Below are positions 46,093 to 55,088 of a stretch of DNA of 64,000 nt, one piece after another. Location: positions 112,501 through 176,500 of the forward strand of contig JAGOPY010000008.1 in assembly GCA_017991835.1 (NCBI GenBank), read 5' to 3'. This DNA is from Bacteroidales bacterium. Lineage in GTDB: Bacteria; Bacteroidota; Bacteroidia; Bacteroidales; JAGOPY01. The notes under the pieces were generated by a model. It worked only from the letters and a program-made list of their open reading frames with translations. It searched no databases and was not told the origin of the DNA. Every line of letters starts with the position of its first letter. Position 1 is the first letter of the stretch. A program made the translations under genes and the position numbers.

Positions 46093-47364
46093 ATGAACAA
46101 GCTGTTAATTTTCCTGATGGGATTCCTGGTTTTTTCCACCGGAATATCTGCCCAGAAACCGGCCGATACGGCTGTAACCCGATATAATCAAGCGATCAGC
46201 CTTTATTTCGACTGCCCTTTCTGCGATATCGGCTATTTTAAAAGTGAGTTCGACCTGGTCAATTATGTCAACGATCCATCGGATGCCGATGTGCATATCC
46301 TGGTCACTACGCTGGCTGCCGGAAACGGGGGATCGGCTTACAGGCTTATCTTTTCGGGATGCGGGAAATATGCCGGAGATACAGATACCCTCGATTTTGT
46401 GCTCGACCGCGACGCCAATGCGGATAATGAACGGGATGCCCTGCTGGACCGGATCAAAACAGGGCTGGTCCCCTATTTACTGCATACACCGCTGAAAGAC
46501 AGGATTATGGTCATGATCATGGGCGATTACACTCCTGAGACTTCAGATGATCCTTTCCGGAACTGGGTGTTTAACCTGTTCTGCCAGGGCTCGCTCGATT
46601 ACCGGAAAACATACCGGTCGGTCAGCCTGGTCTCAGGCGTTTCGGCTGAAAAGATCACATCTGAAATCAAGATCGAATCCGATAACCTGTTTTCATATGA
46701 CCAGTCGGAGCTTAAGCTTTACGAAGACGATTCTGTCGTCTATCAATTCACCCTGATCCAGCGGGAGTGGGCAAGCTCAAACCTGGCGGCATTCACCATC
46801 GGCAAACATTTGGGAGTGGGAGGGATGGCTACCTTTGGATCGTGCGATTACAACAACCTCGATTTTCAACTGGCTGTCGGCCCCGGGATCGAGCTAAACC
46901 TTTACGATTACAATTTCGCCTTTGACAAGCGGTTCACTCTTTTCTACAGTATAGCTTATGAACACGACAGGTACCGGCACTTAACGATTTACAACCGGAC
47001 AACAGAAGACCTGTTCCGGCACGATCTCCGGGTCCGCTATTTTTCCTTTCAGAAATGGGGCAGTATTTCGGGCAGCGCAAATTTTACGCAATACTTTGAT
47101 AATCCGTCTTCATACGCCGCCAATGCCGGGCTTATGACATCCATTCGCCTCAGCAGGTTCATCAAAGGCCTGTCGTTCAATGTTATGGTGGGTTGTTCTT
47201 ATTTGAACGATCAGCGGTCGCTTAGCCAGCAGGCCTATACCCCGGAGGATATTCTCACCGGCCGCCGCGAGATGGAGAATGATTTCAGCTACAGCCTCCA
47301 GGCAGGTATTTCGTATTCTTTCGGCTCGAAGCAGAGCAATGCCGTAAATCCCCGATTTGACTGA
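46093..47364 (+). CDS. Putative outer-membrane beta-barrel protein with N-terminal domain
   Basis: A start at 46093 gives 423 residues with a signal peptide (MNKLLIFLMGFLVFSTGISA). The N-terminal part (25-160) has Cys in YFDCPFCDIGYF and an VHILVTT strand. From about 200 to the end alternate beta strands with aromatics (FTLFYSIAYEHD, LRVRYFSFQKWGSISGSANFTQYF, FSYSLQAGISYSFG) suggest an outer-membrane barrel; the C-terminal Phe is one residue short of the end. I do not recognise a named family. It is followed by the subtilase gene after 105 bases. Confidence 0.7.
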   Translation: MNKLLIFLMGFLVFSTGISAQKPADTAVTRYNQAISLYFDCPFCDIGYFKSEFDLVNYVNDPSDADVHILVTTLAAGNGGSAYRLIFSGCGKYAGDTDTLDFVLDRDANADNERDALLDRIKTGLVPYLLHTPLKDRIMVMIMGDYTPETSDDPFRNWVFNLFCQGSLDYRKTYRSVSLVSGVSAEKITSEIKIESDNLFSYDQSELKLYEDDSVVYQFTLIQREWASSNLAAFTIGKHLGVGGMATFGSCDYNNLDFQLAVGPGIELNLYDYNFAFDKRFTLFYSIAYEHDRYRHLTIYNRTTEDLFRHDLRVRYFSFQKWGSISGSANFTQYFDNPSSYAANAGLMTSIRLSRFIKGLSFNVMVGCSYLNDQRSLSQQAYTPEDILTGRREMENDFSYSLQAGISYSFGSKQSNAVNPRFD

Positions 47365-47398
47365 ACCAGTTATTTTGTTAATTGATTGTTAATTAATA

Positions 47399-47427
47399 TT
47401 GTATAGATAACTCCCGCCTTATCTTTG
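47399..47427 (+). promoter_or_regulatory. Predicted Bacteroidota promoter for the subtilase gene
   Basis: TTG at 47399-47401 and TATCTTTG at 47420-47427 (18 bases between), fitting the -33 TTTG / -7 TAnnTTTG pattern; the start codon follows 42 bases later. Confidence 0.45.
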
Positions 47428-47469
47428 TTTAGATTCTTTCTAAATAAAGTTATTCCAGAACAGTTTTAT

Positions 47470-50400
47470 ATGATAACCAAACGCAATAGATCCAAAGTTC
47501 TAGTGGCCCTGACCTGTGCCTTACTTTTCAACCTGCTCTATTTGAGTGAGATCCGGGCACAGGACGATTGCGGGATCATTTTCCCGCACGGACAGGGATA
47601 TACCACCACGGTGGCGTCGGTAACCGCCAACGACGACAACAGTCATACGATCGTCCTGATCGTTGCCCACGACGGCTCGACCGGGCAGGGGTACACGCGC
47701 ATGATGAATTATTCGGTGGAGGCCGATCCGGGTACGTACAGCAATATAATCGTTCAGCCGCTCACAGGCAATTTCAGTTACCTGAATGTTGAACCCGGCC
47801 CGTCGCTTCCCGGAGCGCCTTTCCAGGGATTCAGGATCAACCGGACCAACAATATCGGTCCCGGAATGCCCGCCTCTTTCTCTATCACTTTTACCCTGGC
47901 AGGGATTCTCCAGGATCAGCAGGTGATGGTGAAAACTTTCAGCAACCAGTTCGTCAGTCTTATACAAGATGATGATTTTGAAGAGGTTTATGACTGTTTG
48001 TTCCCGGAGATCATTCCGTATTATGAACCGCCTGCAGGGGGCAAGACCAGTGACCTTATCGGCGCAGAGCTCACCAGCCTTCACAATACATATATCAATA
48101 ACGGCTCCTATATTTCCAACGATATTTTCCAGATCGTCGATACGTTGGTCATTATCGATGTATTTGCCCTGCCGGGGCAATTCGATTCTCTCCTGGCCAT
48201 ACTTACCTCTCCAGCCATGGGGATGATCCCTGAAAACAGCAATCCGGATGCGGTCGTGATAACCGGTCTTTTTCCCATCATTAACCTGCTTTTTATCAAT
48301 GAATTACCTGATAAAGTCAGCTACGCCCGCCCTGTTTATCCCGCATTGGGCAACGCCGGGCTGGTCACTTCGCAGGGCGATACGGCGATGATCACATACC
48401 TGGCCCGGTCGGGATTTGACCTGAGCGGCAACGGGATCAAGATTGGCGTGATTTCCGACAGTTACAACACGCAACAGGGGAACCAGGCCGGCGATGATGT
48501 TCTGAGAGGCGATCTCCCCGGGCCTGCCAATCCGGTTTATGCGGCACCGGTCGATGTTGTTAAGGAATTTCCTTACGGGACGAGGTCGGATGAAGGGCGC
48601 GCCATGCTCCAGATCGTTCACGACATAGCGCCGGGCGCTGAACTGGCTTTCCGGACCGGTTTCCTGGGCGCTGCCGATTTTGCCGCGGGCATTCATGATC
48701 TCCATCAGGCCGGATGCGATATTATCGTCGATGACATCACCTACATCAGCGAACCTTTTTTCCGTGACGGCATCGTGGCACGAGCCGTCGACAGCGTAAA
48801 ATCGCTCGGAGTGACTTACATTTCCGCTGCCGGAAATTTCGGCACAAGATCTTATGAGAGCGCGTTTTATCCGGTGCCGGCTCCCGACGGCATAACCGGC
48901 ATGGCCCACAATTTCGCCGGGGGTGGCAACGGCACCGATATTTACCAGAGCATCTCCCTGACGCCGGGAAATTATACTGTTGTTCTGCAATGGGACGATG
49001 GAACTCCGGAAAATTTGACCGCCACCGATTTTGACATTTACCTGACCAAAGAGAACGGGGCCACCCTGTTTGGATTTAACCGGGTCAATACCGGTGGCGC
49101 GCCTATTGAAGTCCTCCCGTTCACCGTTCTGGGCGATAATGTCCTCAGCAACCTGATGATCGTCCGCGCTTCCGGTTCGGGGCCGGCATTTCTGAAATAC
49201 ATCATTTTCCGCGGCGACATTCAGATCAACGAATATGCCACCGCATCGCCGACGCTGGTTGGTCAGGCCAATGCTGCCGGATCGTTAGCCGTGGGGGCTG
49301 TTCTCTACAGCAACACCCCTGAGTATGGCGTCAATCCGCCGACCATCGCTTCCTTTTCATCCCGCGGCGGGACGCCGGTGAATGGGGTTGACCGCAACAA
49401 ACCCGATATCAGCGCACCGAACGGCGTGAATACTTCGGTGAACCTGGGCGGGGTGAACATCGACGGCGACGCTTTCCCCAATTTCTTCGGCACTTCGGCT
49501 GCGGCGCCACATGCAGCCGGCCTGGCCGCCCTTCTGATTGAAGCCTCGCAAAAATACAGATCTGCCGCATTATCGCCCGGCGAGGTGAAATCCATCCTGA
49601 AGTCTACTGCTCTGGATATGGGAACTCCCGGATACGATGCGGCTTCCGGGGCCGGTTTCATCCATGCCGGTGCTGCCCTGGGGACGATAGCCAATCCTGC
49701 CCCGCTTATCACAGGGATTAATTACGATACAGCCCTTGTCCCCGGAAAAGACACCCTGGAGGTTACGGTTACCGGCAGGTTGCTGACCGCAGGCGCGGCC
49801 ATTTATATCAACGGGCAGCCAGCAGCCGGCGAGCAGGTTCTGCTGGGTGATACGGCCATCCGTTCGGTAATTCTCCCTTTCGACGAACGGTATCCGATGA
49901 TCCAGGTTTATAACCCGCCGATGGCTGGGACAAACGGAACAGATGGCGGTTTGTCGAATCCCTTGTATTTTTCGACAAAAGAGACTATTGTCATGGCTAT
50001 TGACGATAAATTTAAAAAATACGGGGAGGTATTACCCGATTTTACGGCACAGTTCTTTGTCGAGGGGATCAATGGGACCGTGCCCCTCGACTCTGCTGCG
50101 TTGACACAGCCGGAGAAGGCAAGAATAACGGGTATTCAGATGGCAACAGTGGCGAACAATCTGAGTAACACCGGCCTTTGGGCTATTGAAGCCGATCCGG
50201 GTGATCCGATGAATCCCGAAAGCGGACTCGAAATTACGGACCCGCTCGATCTGGCCATCCTCGAAAGATTCGACATCGACATTGAAAACGGGCTGCTCCA
50301 GATCGAAAAAATGGACCTGGTCATATACCCGAACGATACCGCTTTTGTATATGGCGATTCGATCAACGGGTTCAGTTTCGGGTTTCATCTGGGTCAGGTG

Positions 50401-51909
50401 CACGATTCTGCCTATTCCATTTTCATTGAGCCATCCGACAGCCTGGCCATTTTGTCGTCGCTGAGATCCAATTATGCTACGGCGCTGGTTAACGGTACAG
50501 CGCTGGTCAATGCTACAGCGCTGGTCAACGAATACGGTGAACCGCTCCTGGATGCCACGGCGCTGGTCAATAAAAGCATGATGATATCCAATGCTACCTT
50601 CAGCCGGTTTGCAACAGCACTGGTCAACGGGACCTTTATCGGAGCACCTTCCTTTTTGACAGCCACTGCGCTGGTCAATGTGGTCAGCTTTTCAGGCAGT
50701 TCAGCCCTCGCACCTGCCACAGCGCTGGTAAATGGCGATGTCGTGGTGAACGGATTCAGTACAGGCGGCGCCACGGCACTGGTCAATGCCGGCCAGCTGA
50801 TAAATGCCTTTGCCGGCGCCACAGCCCTGGTCAATACAACCACAGTCAACGGCAACAATAACAGTGATGCCATCGTCATACTTGGCGAAGACGATATCCT
50901 GATCCTGTCCGGCGATTCTACCGGAGGTGTTGATTTGCGGGGAATAAGCCTGATCACCGGTAACACGGTCGGGCAGCATTATATCGTACCTGGATCCTTC
51001 CTCTCGAATAACTTCAACATTACTTACGGGTTGGGCGAATTAACGATTTTACCGGATACCGTTACGGTTACCGCCGATATGAAAGTGATCAAAGCCGGAG
51101 ACCCTCTGCCTTCATTTACAGCTACATTCAGTGGATTCCATGATGGCGATGATCAGTCTGTTGTCGACACACTGTATTTTACCCTGAGTCCGGCTTACAA
51201 TGGGGCGGCAGGCACATACCAGATACAGCCGCATGCCACCGCGGCCAATTATATATTTGTGCCCGTCACGGCTCCGCTATATGTAAATCCTTACGGTTCG
51301 GGAGCAAAGCAGATCACTTTAAGCATTCCCTGCATCGAAGTGCTGAATCCCCCCGATACGAGCGGATTTACTTACCTGGCCCGGTTTACCTATCAGAATA
51401 CTAATACAACGGATGTTTACATTCCATATGGTCCGGATAATATGTTTTCCGGATCGGGATCCTGGAACGGGATCAATCAGCCTGTGTTGTTCAAAGCCGG
51501 TGGCGGATCGTTCACTGTGCCTTTCAACGGAGTATTACTGTCTTATACCGTTAAAAGTTATAAGAACACTATAAAGACAACCTCAATGGCAAGAGTCAGT
51601 TCACAGAACGGCCTGTGTCTTAAATCGGAAGAAGTTAAAGAAGAGGAAGCCGGGGATAATTTGCAAGAATCCATCAAAGCCTATCCTAATCCCACCAATG
51701 GAAAAGTATGGATCCGCCTGGATGGTGAATCGGTGAGCCGGGAGCAGGTCAGCCTGGTTGATTTATACGGAAAGGTTTATCCCGTGGATGTTTCAGTGTT
51801 ATCGAAGGAGTTGATAGAACTGGATCTCAGCAATTACAAGGCGGGAGTTTACCTGGTGAGGATCATGACAGCCGGGGAAATAGAAACGATTAGGGTCATC
51901 AGGAAGTAA
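47470..51909 (+). CDS. T9SS-sorted S8 (subtilase) peptidase-like protein with MBG domains
   Basis: 1,479 residues from the ATG at 47470. Signal peptide to RAQ; an N-terminal part (30-300); an S8 fold (about 310-725) with Asp330 (GVISDSYN) and Ser676 in FGTSAAAPHAAG. At the usual catalytic His position (HGT) the sequence is DEGRAM (E375), so the triad would be Ser-Asp plus Glu, as in sedolisins, or the enzyme is inactive. Then MBG-like modules (PNDTAFVYGDSINGFSF; VTADMKVIKAGDPLPSF), between them nine TALVN repeats (about 1003-1122), and a T9SS domain (AYPNPTNGKVWIRL … AGVYLVRI). A surface protein, perhaps a degradative enzyme. Confidence 0.85.
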   Translation: MITKRNRSKVLVALTCALLFNLLYLSEIRAQDDCGIIFPHGQGYTTTVASVTANDDNSHTIVLIVAHDGSTGQGYTRMMNYSVEADPGTYSNIIVQPLTGNFSYLNVEPGPSLPGAPFQGFRINRTNNIGPGMPASFSITFTLAGILQDQQVMVKTFSNQFVSLIQDDDFEEVYDCLFPEIIPYYEPPAGGKTSDLIGAELTSLHNTYINNGSYISNDIFQIVDTLVIIDVFALPGQFDSLLAILTSPAMGMIPENSNPDAVVITGLFPIINLLFINELPDKVSYARPVYPALGNAGLVTSQGDTAMITYLARSGFDLSGNGIKIGVISDSYNTQQGNQAGDDVLRGDLPGPANPVYAAPVDVVKEFPYGTRSDEGRAMLQIVHDIAPGAELAFRTGFLGAADFAAGIHDLHQAGCDIIVDDITYISEPFFRDGIVARAVDSVKSLGVTYISAAGNFGTRSYESAFYPVPAPDGITGMAHNFAGGGNGTDIYQSISLTPGNYTVVLQWDDGTPENLTATDFDIYLTKENGATLFGFNRVNTGGAPIEVLPFTVLGDNVLSNLMIVRASGSGPAFLKYIIFRGDIQINEYATASPTLVGQANAAGSLAVGAVLYSNTPEYGVNPPTIASFSSRGGTPVNGVDRNKPDISAPNGVNTSVNLGGVNIDGDAFPNFFGTSAAAPHAAGLAALLIEASQKYRSAALSPGEVKSILKSTALDMGTPGYDAASGAGFIHAGAALGTIANPAPLITGINYDTALVPGKDTLEVTVTGRLLTAGAAIYINGQPAAGEQVLLGDTAIRSVILPFDERYPMIQVYNPPMAGTNGTDGGLSNPLYFSTKETIVMAIDDKFKKYGEVLPDFTAQFFVEGINGTVPLDSAALTQPEKARITGIQMATVANNLSNTGLWAIEADPGDPMNPESGLEITDPLDLAILERFDIDIENGLLQIEKMDLVIYPNDTAFVYGDSINGFSFGFHLGQVHDSAYSIFIEPSDSLAILSSLRSNYATALVNGTALVNATALVNEYGEPLLDATALVNKSMMISNATFSRFATALVNGTFIGAPSFLTATALVNVVSFSGSSALAPATALVNGDVVVNGFSTGGATALVNAGQLINAFAGATALVNTTTVNGNNNSDAIVILGEDDILILSGDSTGGVDLRGISLITGNTVGQHYIVPGSFLSNNFNITYGLGELTILPDTVTVTADMKVIKAGDPLPSFTATFSGFHDGDDQSVVDTLYFTLSPAYNGAAGTYQIQPHATAANYIFVPVTAPLYVNPYGSGAKQITLSIPCIEVLNPPDTSGFTYLARFTYQNTNTTDVYIPYGPDNMFSGSGSWNGINQPVLFKAGGGSFTVPFNGVLLSYTVKSYKNTIKTTSMARVSSQNGLCLKSEEVKEEEAGDNLQESIKAYPNPTNGKVWIRLDGESVSREQVSLVDLYGKVYPVDVSVLSKELIELDLSNYKAGVYLVRIMTAGEIETIRVIRK
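50476..50835 (+). repeat. Nine-copy (A/G)TALVN repeat in the subtilase
   Basis: Nine copies of ATALVN (one GTALVN), with spacers from 0 to about 20 residues, encoded by variants of GCTACGGCGCTGGTTAAC. The third positions differ between copies, so the peptide is kept by selection rather than by recent duplication. Confidence 0.85.
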
Positions 51910-51926
51910 AGAGTCCGGGATCGCGA

Positions 51927-52790
51927 CTATTTAAGATTATCTTTAAGTATTGACAGATTTGCCTTCAGATCGTCGATCTTTTTGTCAAGATCGGCGATCA
52001 TGGCTTTTACATCTGACGTTTCACGAGTCTTGTATTTCAACAGCTTTTCCATTTCCTGCTGGCTTTCCTGCATGCTGTTCATAATCACCCCGATAAACAG
52101 GTTCATTATGACCATAGCGCCGATCAGGATAAAAGATACGAAATAGAGGAAAGAGCCATATGACACAGGTTTAGAGGTATACTCCGCCAGCGGGTCTGTA
52201 GTTCCATAGAACTGGATATTCAGGATATCGGTCCACCCTTCAAGCGTCAGTACCTTGAACAACGTGATCATTGATAGATGGAGGTTGCCGAAATGGACAG
52301 GGTCTTTCCCGCCGAACAGGAAGGTCCCCAGTACGGCGTAAATATAAAAGATAAGCGCCAGGAGGAGGACGACATAGCCCATCGAAGGGATGCTTTTCAG
52401 CAGGGCGCCTACCAGGAGTTGAAGTTTAGGAAAGATGGATATGACGCGAAAAACCCTTAATATACGGGCTAATCGCAATACAGCAACATAATGAGTGTCG
52501 ATAGCCGGGATAAAGCACACTGCCACGACGATGAAGTCGAACACATTCCATGGGTCTTTAAAATAGTCCCATGGTCGAATGCCCCTGGCCAGGATCTTGA
52601 GCAGGATCTCGACGGTAAATATGGCCAGGATCATTCTATCCAGAAGATGCAGGAGATTATAGTGTTGCCGGTATGCATCAGGGTAAGTCTCAATACCGAT
52701 GATCACGGCCGACAAAATGATCACTCCCAGGATGAAATACCTGAAGTAGGCAGATTCGGTGAAAATACTCAGTGGTTTGGTTATATTCAT
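51927..52790 (-). CDS. Voltage-gated ion channel, NaChBac-like
   Basis: 287 residues with six membrane segments. S4 carries regularly spaced Arg (LRLARILRVFRVI, about 105-117). The pore helix and filter read TLEGWTDI, close to TLESW of bacterial sodium channels. S6 is followed by a C-terminal coiled coil (about 240-287; MQESQQEMEKLLKYK … LDKKIDDLKANLSILK) typical of tetrameric bacterial channels. Likely a sodium-selective channel; Gly in place of Ser could change selectivity. The gene ends 17 bases from the convergent subtilase and follows TerC by 16 bases. Confidence 0.9.
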   Translation of the reverse strand: MNITKPLSIFTESAYFRYFILGVIILSAVIIGIETYPDAYRQHYNLLHLLDRMILAIFTVEILLKILARGIRPWDYFKDPWNVFDFIVVAVCFIPAIDTHYVAVLRLARILRVFRVISIFPKLQLLVGALLKSIPSMGYVVLLLALIFYIYAVLGTFLFGGKDPVHFGNLHLSMITLFKVLTLEGWTDILNIQFYGTTDPLAEYTSKPVSYGSFLYFVSFILIGAMVIMNLFIGVIMNSMQESQQEMEKLLKYKTRETSDVKAMIADLDKKIDDLKANLSILKDNLK

Positions 52791-52806
52791 CTTTCAGGAG
52801 GTTAAA

Positions 52807-53721
52807 CTATTCTTTTGCCGGTTTCCATATTGACATCACAATACTGGTCAGCAGGATGAACCCGATAATTCCAAGGGAAATAAAAGGATCGAATTTATAA
52901 AAGTCGGTGATAAGCATCTTAATCCCGACAAACACAAGGATAGCTGCCAGACCGTAATGCAGGTAATGAAAATATTTCAGGATGCCTGCCAGGGCAAAAT
53001 AGAGTGAGCGGAGCCCCAGAATGGCAAAGACATTGGAAGTATAAACAATGAACGGATCGTTTGTGATGGCCAGGATAGCCGGTATGGAGTCGACAGCGAA
53101 GATCAGGTCGGTAGTTTCAACCAGTATCAGTACCATCATCAGTGGTGTCGCCCATATCTTACCCTCGAGACGGATAATGAATTTACTGCCGTGATATTCT
53201 TTCGTAACGGGAAAATACCGGCGGAACAGGTTCAGAAGGCGGTTGTTTTCAACGTTGATCTTGGTCCCTTTGTTAATCGCGATCTTAATTCCCGTATAAA
53301 GGAGAAACACCCCGAAAACGTAGATGATCCAGTGAAACTTGTTGATCAGTGCCACCCCGGCGAAGATAAAAACAGCGCGCATTATCAGGGCGCCGATGAT
53401 ACCCCAGAACAGGACCCGGTGCTGGTATTTTGCAGGGACTGCGAACGAGCTGAATATTAAAACAAAGACAAATATATTGTCGACACTGAGAGACTTTTCA
53501 ATAATGTAACCTGTCAGGAACTCCACCGCTTTAACCTTCCCAAAATAGTAATAGAGGCCGAGGTTGAACATCAAAGCCAGGCTGATCCAGATACCACTCC
53601 AGGTCATAGCTTCTTTGAAGCCCACTTCATGGGCTTTTCGGTGAAAAACGCCAAGGTCGAGTGCAAGCATCAGGAGGACAAAGGCATTGAATCCGATCCA
53701 GAACCAGATATTGATTTCCAT
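52807..53721 (-). CDS. TerC family membrane protein
   Basis: 304 residues, seven to eight membrane segments. It starts WFWIGFNAFVLLMLALDLGVFHRK and contains the family segments SLSVDNIFVFVLIFSSFAVP, ETTDLIFAVDSIPAILAITNDPFIVYTSNVFAILGLRSLYFAL. The conserved Asp residues in membrane segments suit metal ion handling; TerC/Alx proteins export manganese or insert with secreted metalloproteins in other bacteria. It precedes the ion channel by 16 bases on the same strand, probably co-transcribed. Confidence 0.93.
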   Translation of the reverse strand: MEINIWFWIGFNAFVLLMLALDLGVFHRKAHEVGFKEAMTWSGIWISLALMFNLGLYYYFGKVKAVEFLTGYIIEKSLSVDNIFVFVLIFSSFAVPAKYQHRVLFWGIIGALIMRAVFIFAGVALINKFHWIIYVFGVFLLYTGIKIAINKGTKINVENNRLLNLFRRYFPVTKEYHGSKFIIRLEGKIWATPLMMVLILVETTDLIFAVDSIPAILAITNDPFIVYTSNVFAILGLRSLYFALAGILKYFHYLHYGLAAILVFVGIKMLITDFYKFDPFISLGIIGFILLTSIVMSIWKPAKE

Positions 53722-53801
53722 AGTTTGGTTATTATGAAGATAAATGGTAATGCTAAAACGGTTCTGCCGGATAATTGTTTAAAACATCAAGGAAAAACCT
53801 T

Positions 53802-54452
53802 TTAAGGATGTTTAATAACTTTCAGCTTGCGTTTTTTCAGGAATGATGTGATGACGGGTGTGCTGGCGATGATGATGAATCCGAGCAAAAACCAGATCGA
53901 GTAATCCATAAGGTTTGGATACTGTTTGCCTAGGAAATAGCCCAACGGGGCCAGAGTACCTATCCAAATGACACCTCCCAGGATGTTATAAAATGAAAAT
54001 TTCCTGAGCTTTAAACCGGAAGCGCCGGCCAGCATGGGCATCATTGTCCTGACGACCGGCAGGAACCGGCTGATAATAAAGGCCCATGTGCCGAATTTCC
54101 GGTAAAAGGTCCGGCTTCTGGCCAGGTAAGAGCGTTTGAAAAACCGGTTGTCTTCCTTGTCAAACAGTTTCGGGCCCAGCCACCGGCCCTTGGCGTAGCC
54201 TGTATAATCGCCCAGGACTGCCGCGCCCATCATCGCCGGGACGAGTACATAGACGGGTACGTCGAGGAAATGGGTACCGGCCAGCAGCCCTGCGGTAAAG
54301 ATCAGGTAATCGCCACCGGGGAGGACCAGCCCGAGGAAGAAACCGGTTTCGAGGTAAATAATGACCAGTAACAGCACCAACCCGCCGATACGGATCAGAT
54401 CTTCCGGGCTGGAAAATATATTGAATACGGTACTGAGACTGAGAAATTCCAT
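53802..54452 (-). CDS. DedA family (VTT domain) membrane protein
   Basis: 216 residues from the ATG at 54452; the frame extends further upstream with no matching family sequence. It has the DedA marks ETGFFLGLVLPGGDYLIFTAGLLAG and the ISRFLPVVRTMMPMLAGAS motif (R and PxxRT) with four to five membrane segments. Members flip polyprenyl phosphate or phospholipids in the inner membrane. It is 80 bases upstream of TerC on the same strand. Confidence 0.92.
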   Translation of the reverse strand: MEFLSLSTVFNIFSSPEDLIRIGGLVLLLVIIYLETGFFLGLVLPGGDYLIFTAGLLAGTHFLDVPVYVLVPAMMGAAVLGDYTGYAKGRWLGPKLFDKEDNRFFKRSYLARSRTFYRKFGTWAFIISRFLPVVRTMMPMLAGASGLKLRKFSFYNILGGVIWIGTLAPLGYFLGKQYPNLMDYSIWFLLGFIIIASTPVITSFLKKRKLKVIKHP

Positions 54453-54590
54453 GGTTATAATATGAATACACAATAACAATTGAAAAGGAGAAAAGTTTTT
54501 CAGATCAGGCCAGCTGTCCAATCCCTCGCTGCGTCCGGGACAAGCTGTCCAACTGAAAAAGTCGGGATGGTAAGATTCGGATTTTTTTTC

Positions 54591-54693
54591 GTTGCCGCAT
54601 CGCGACTGAACCTGGCGCTATCTCACTTCGTTCGATTGCCCGGACCGTTCCTTGTCCGGGCACCGCGCCAGCTAAGGTCGCTTATGCGGCAAC
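54591..54693. repeat. 103-base nested inverted repeat
   Basis: Outer stem GTTGCCGCAT / ATGCGGCAAC (10 bp), middle stems GCGAC / GTCGC and TGGCGC / GCGCCA, inner hairpin TGCCCGGAC / GTCCGGGCA. It is a three-stage stem, strong as RNA or as a cruciform. It may be a mobile palindromic element or a structured RNA; no known family was recognised. Confidence 0.75.
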
Positions 54694-54739
54694 TGTGTTT
54701 AAAATAAGCACCAAAACGGTTTGGAATTTTATAGCACTA

Positions 54740-54815
54740 GTTGTGGTGGAGCGACCTAGGGAAGCGGACTGAGGAGCGAAGCGACGAGGGAGCTTTCCAG
54801 TCGCGGAACCACAAC
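54740..54815. repeat. 76-base hairpin with symmetric internal loop
   Basis: GTTGTGGT-gga-GCGAC pairs with GTCGC-gga-ACCACAAC around a purine-rich 43-base loop (AGGGAAGCGGACTGAGGAGC). Its 8-bp and 5-bp stems are perfect. It is located between the larger palindrome and the tRNA promoter. Confidence 0.7.
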
Positions 54816-54886
54816 GAAAAAAGTAAATGGAATGATAGAGTTGAGTGCCAATGTCTGATGTAAATATCTACTTTTTCTTTGAGGAA

Positions 54887-54919
54887 TTGGTTTTCAATTC
54901 AAGAAAAAACCTATCTTTG
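54887..54919 (+). promoter_or_regulatory. Promoter of the interrupted tRNA-Pro gene
   Basis: TTG (54887-54889) and TATCTTTG (54912-54919), 22 bases apart, 17 bases before the tRNA's first base. It is one of the best -33/-7 matches in the window and supports the tRNA call. Confidence 0.6.
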
Positions 54920-54935
54920 CACTCCCAAAACAGGG

Positions 54936-54956
54936 CGGGATGTAGCGCAGCCCGGT
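54936..54956 (+). tRNA. 5' fragment of tRNA-Pro, cut in the D loop
   Basis: The 21 bases match the start of Bacteroidota tRNA-Pro: acceptor strand CGGGATG, TA, D-stem GCGC and D-loop AGCCCGGT. After GGT the sequence changes to TTATACTCTCC, with no anticodon or T arm. The 3' part is absent from the window. This marks a junction with AT-rich DNA: an insertion site or, less likely, an assembly break. Confidence 0.7.
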
Positions 54957-55088
54957 TTATACTCTCCTAATTAATTAATATACAATCTATTAGATTACTT
55001 TTCTTAAAACATTTACTTTCATCGCTAAAACATTGTGTAATTTTTTTTAATTCTTCCGGTTTTATAGTTTCCTTGTCGAATTTCCCTA

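Larger units (their letters stand above)
54453..54886. other. Gene-free region with structured repeats before the tRNA
   Basis: No coding frame is credible. It contains direct repeats AGCTGTCCAA (about 54511 and 54543), and two large hairpins listed separately. The composition is GC-rich compared with the island that starts at 54957, so it belongs to the chromosome side. Confidence 0.5.

Noticed and set aside
54480..54707. Plus-strand open frame across the hairpins
   Set aside because: Passes through the inverted repeat; residues follow the repeat rather than a protein.
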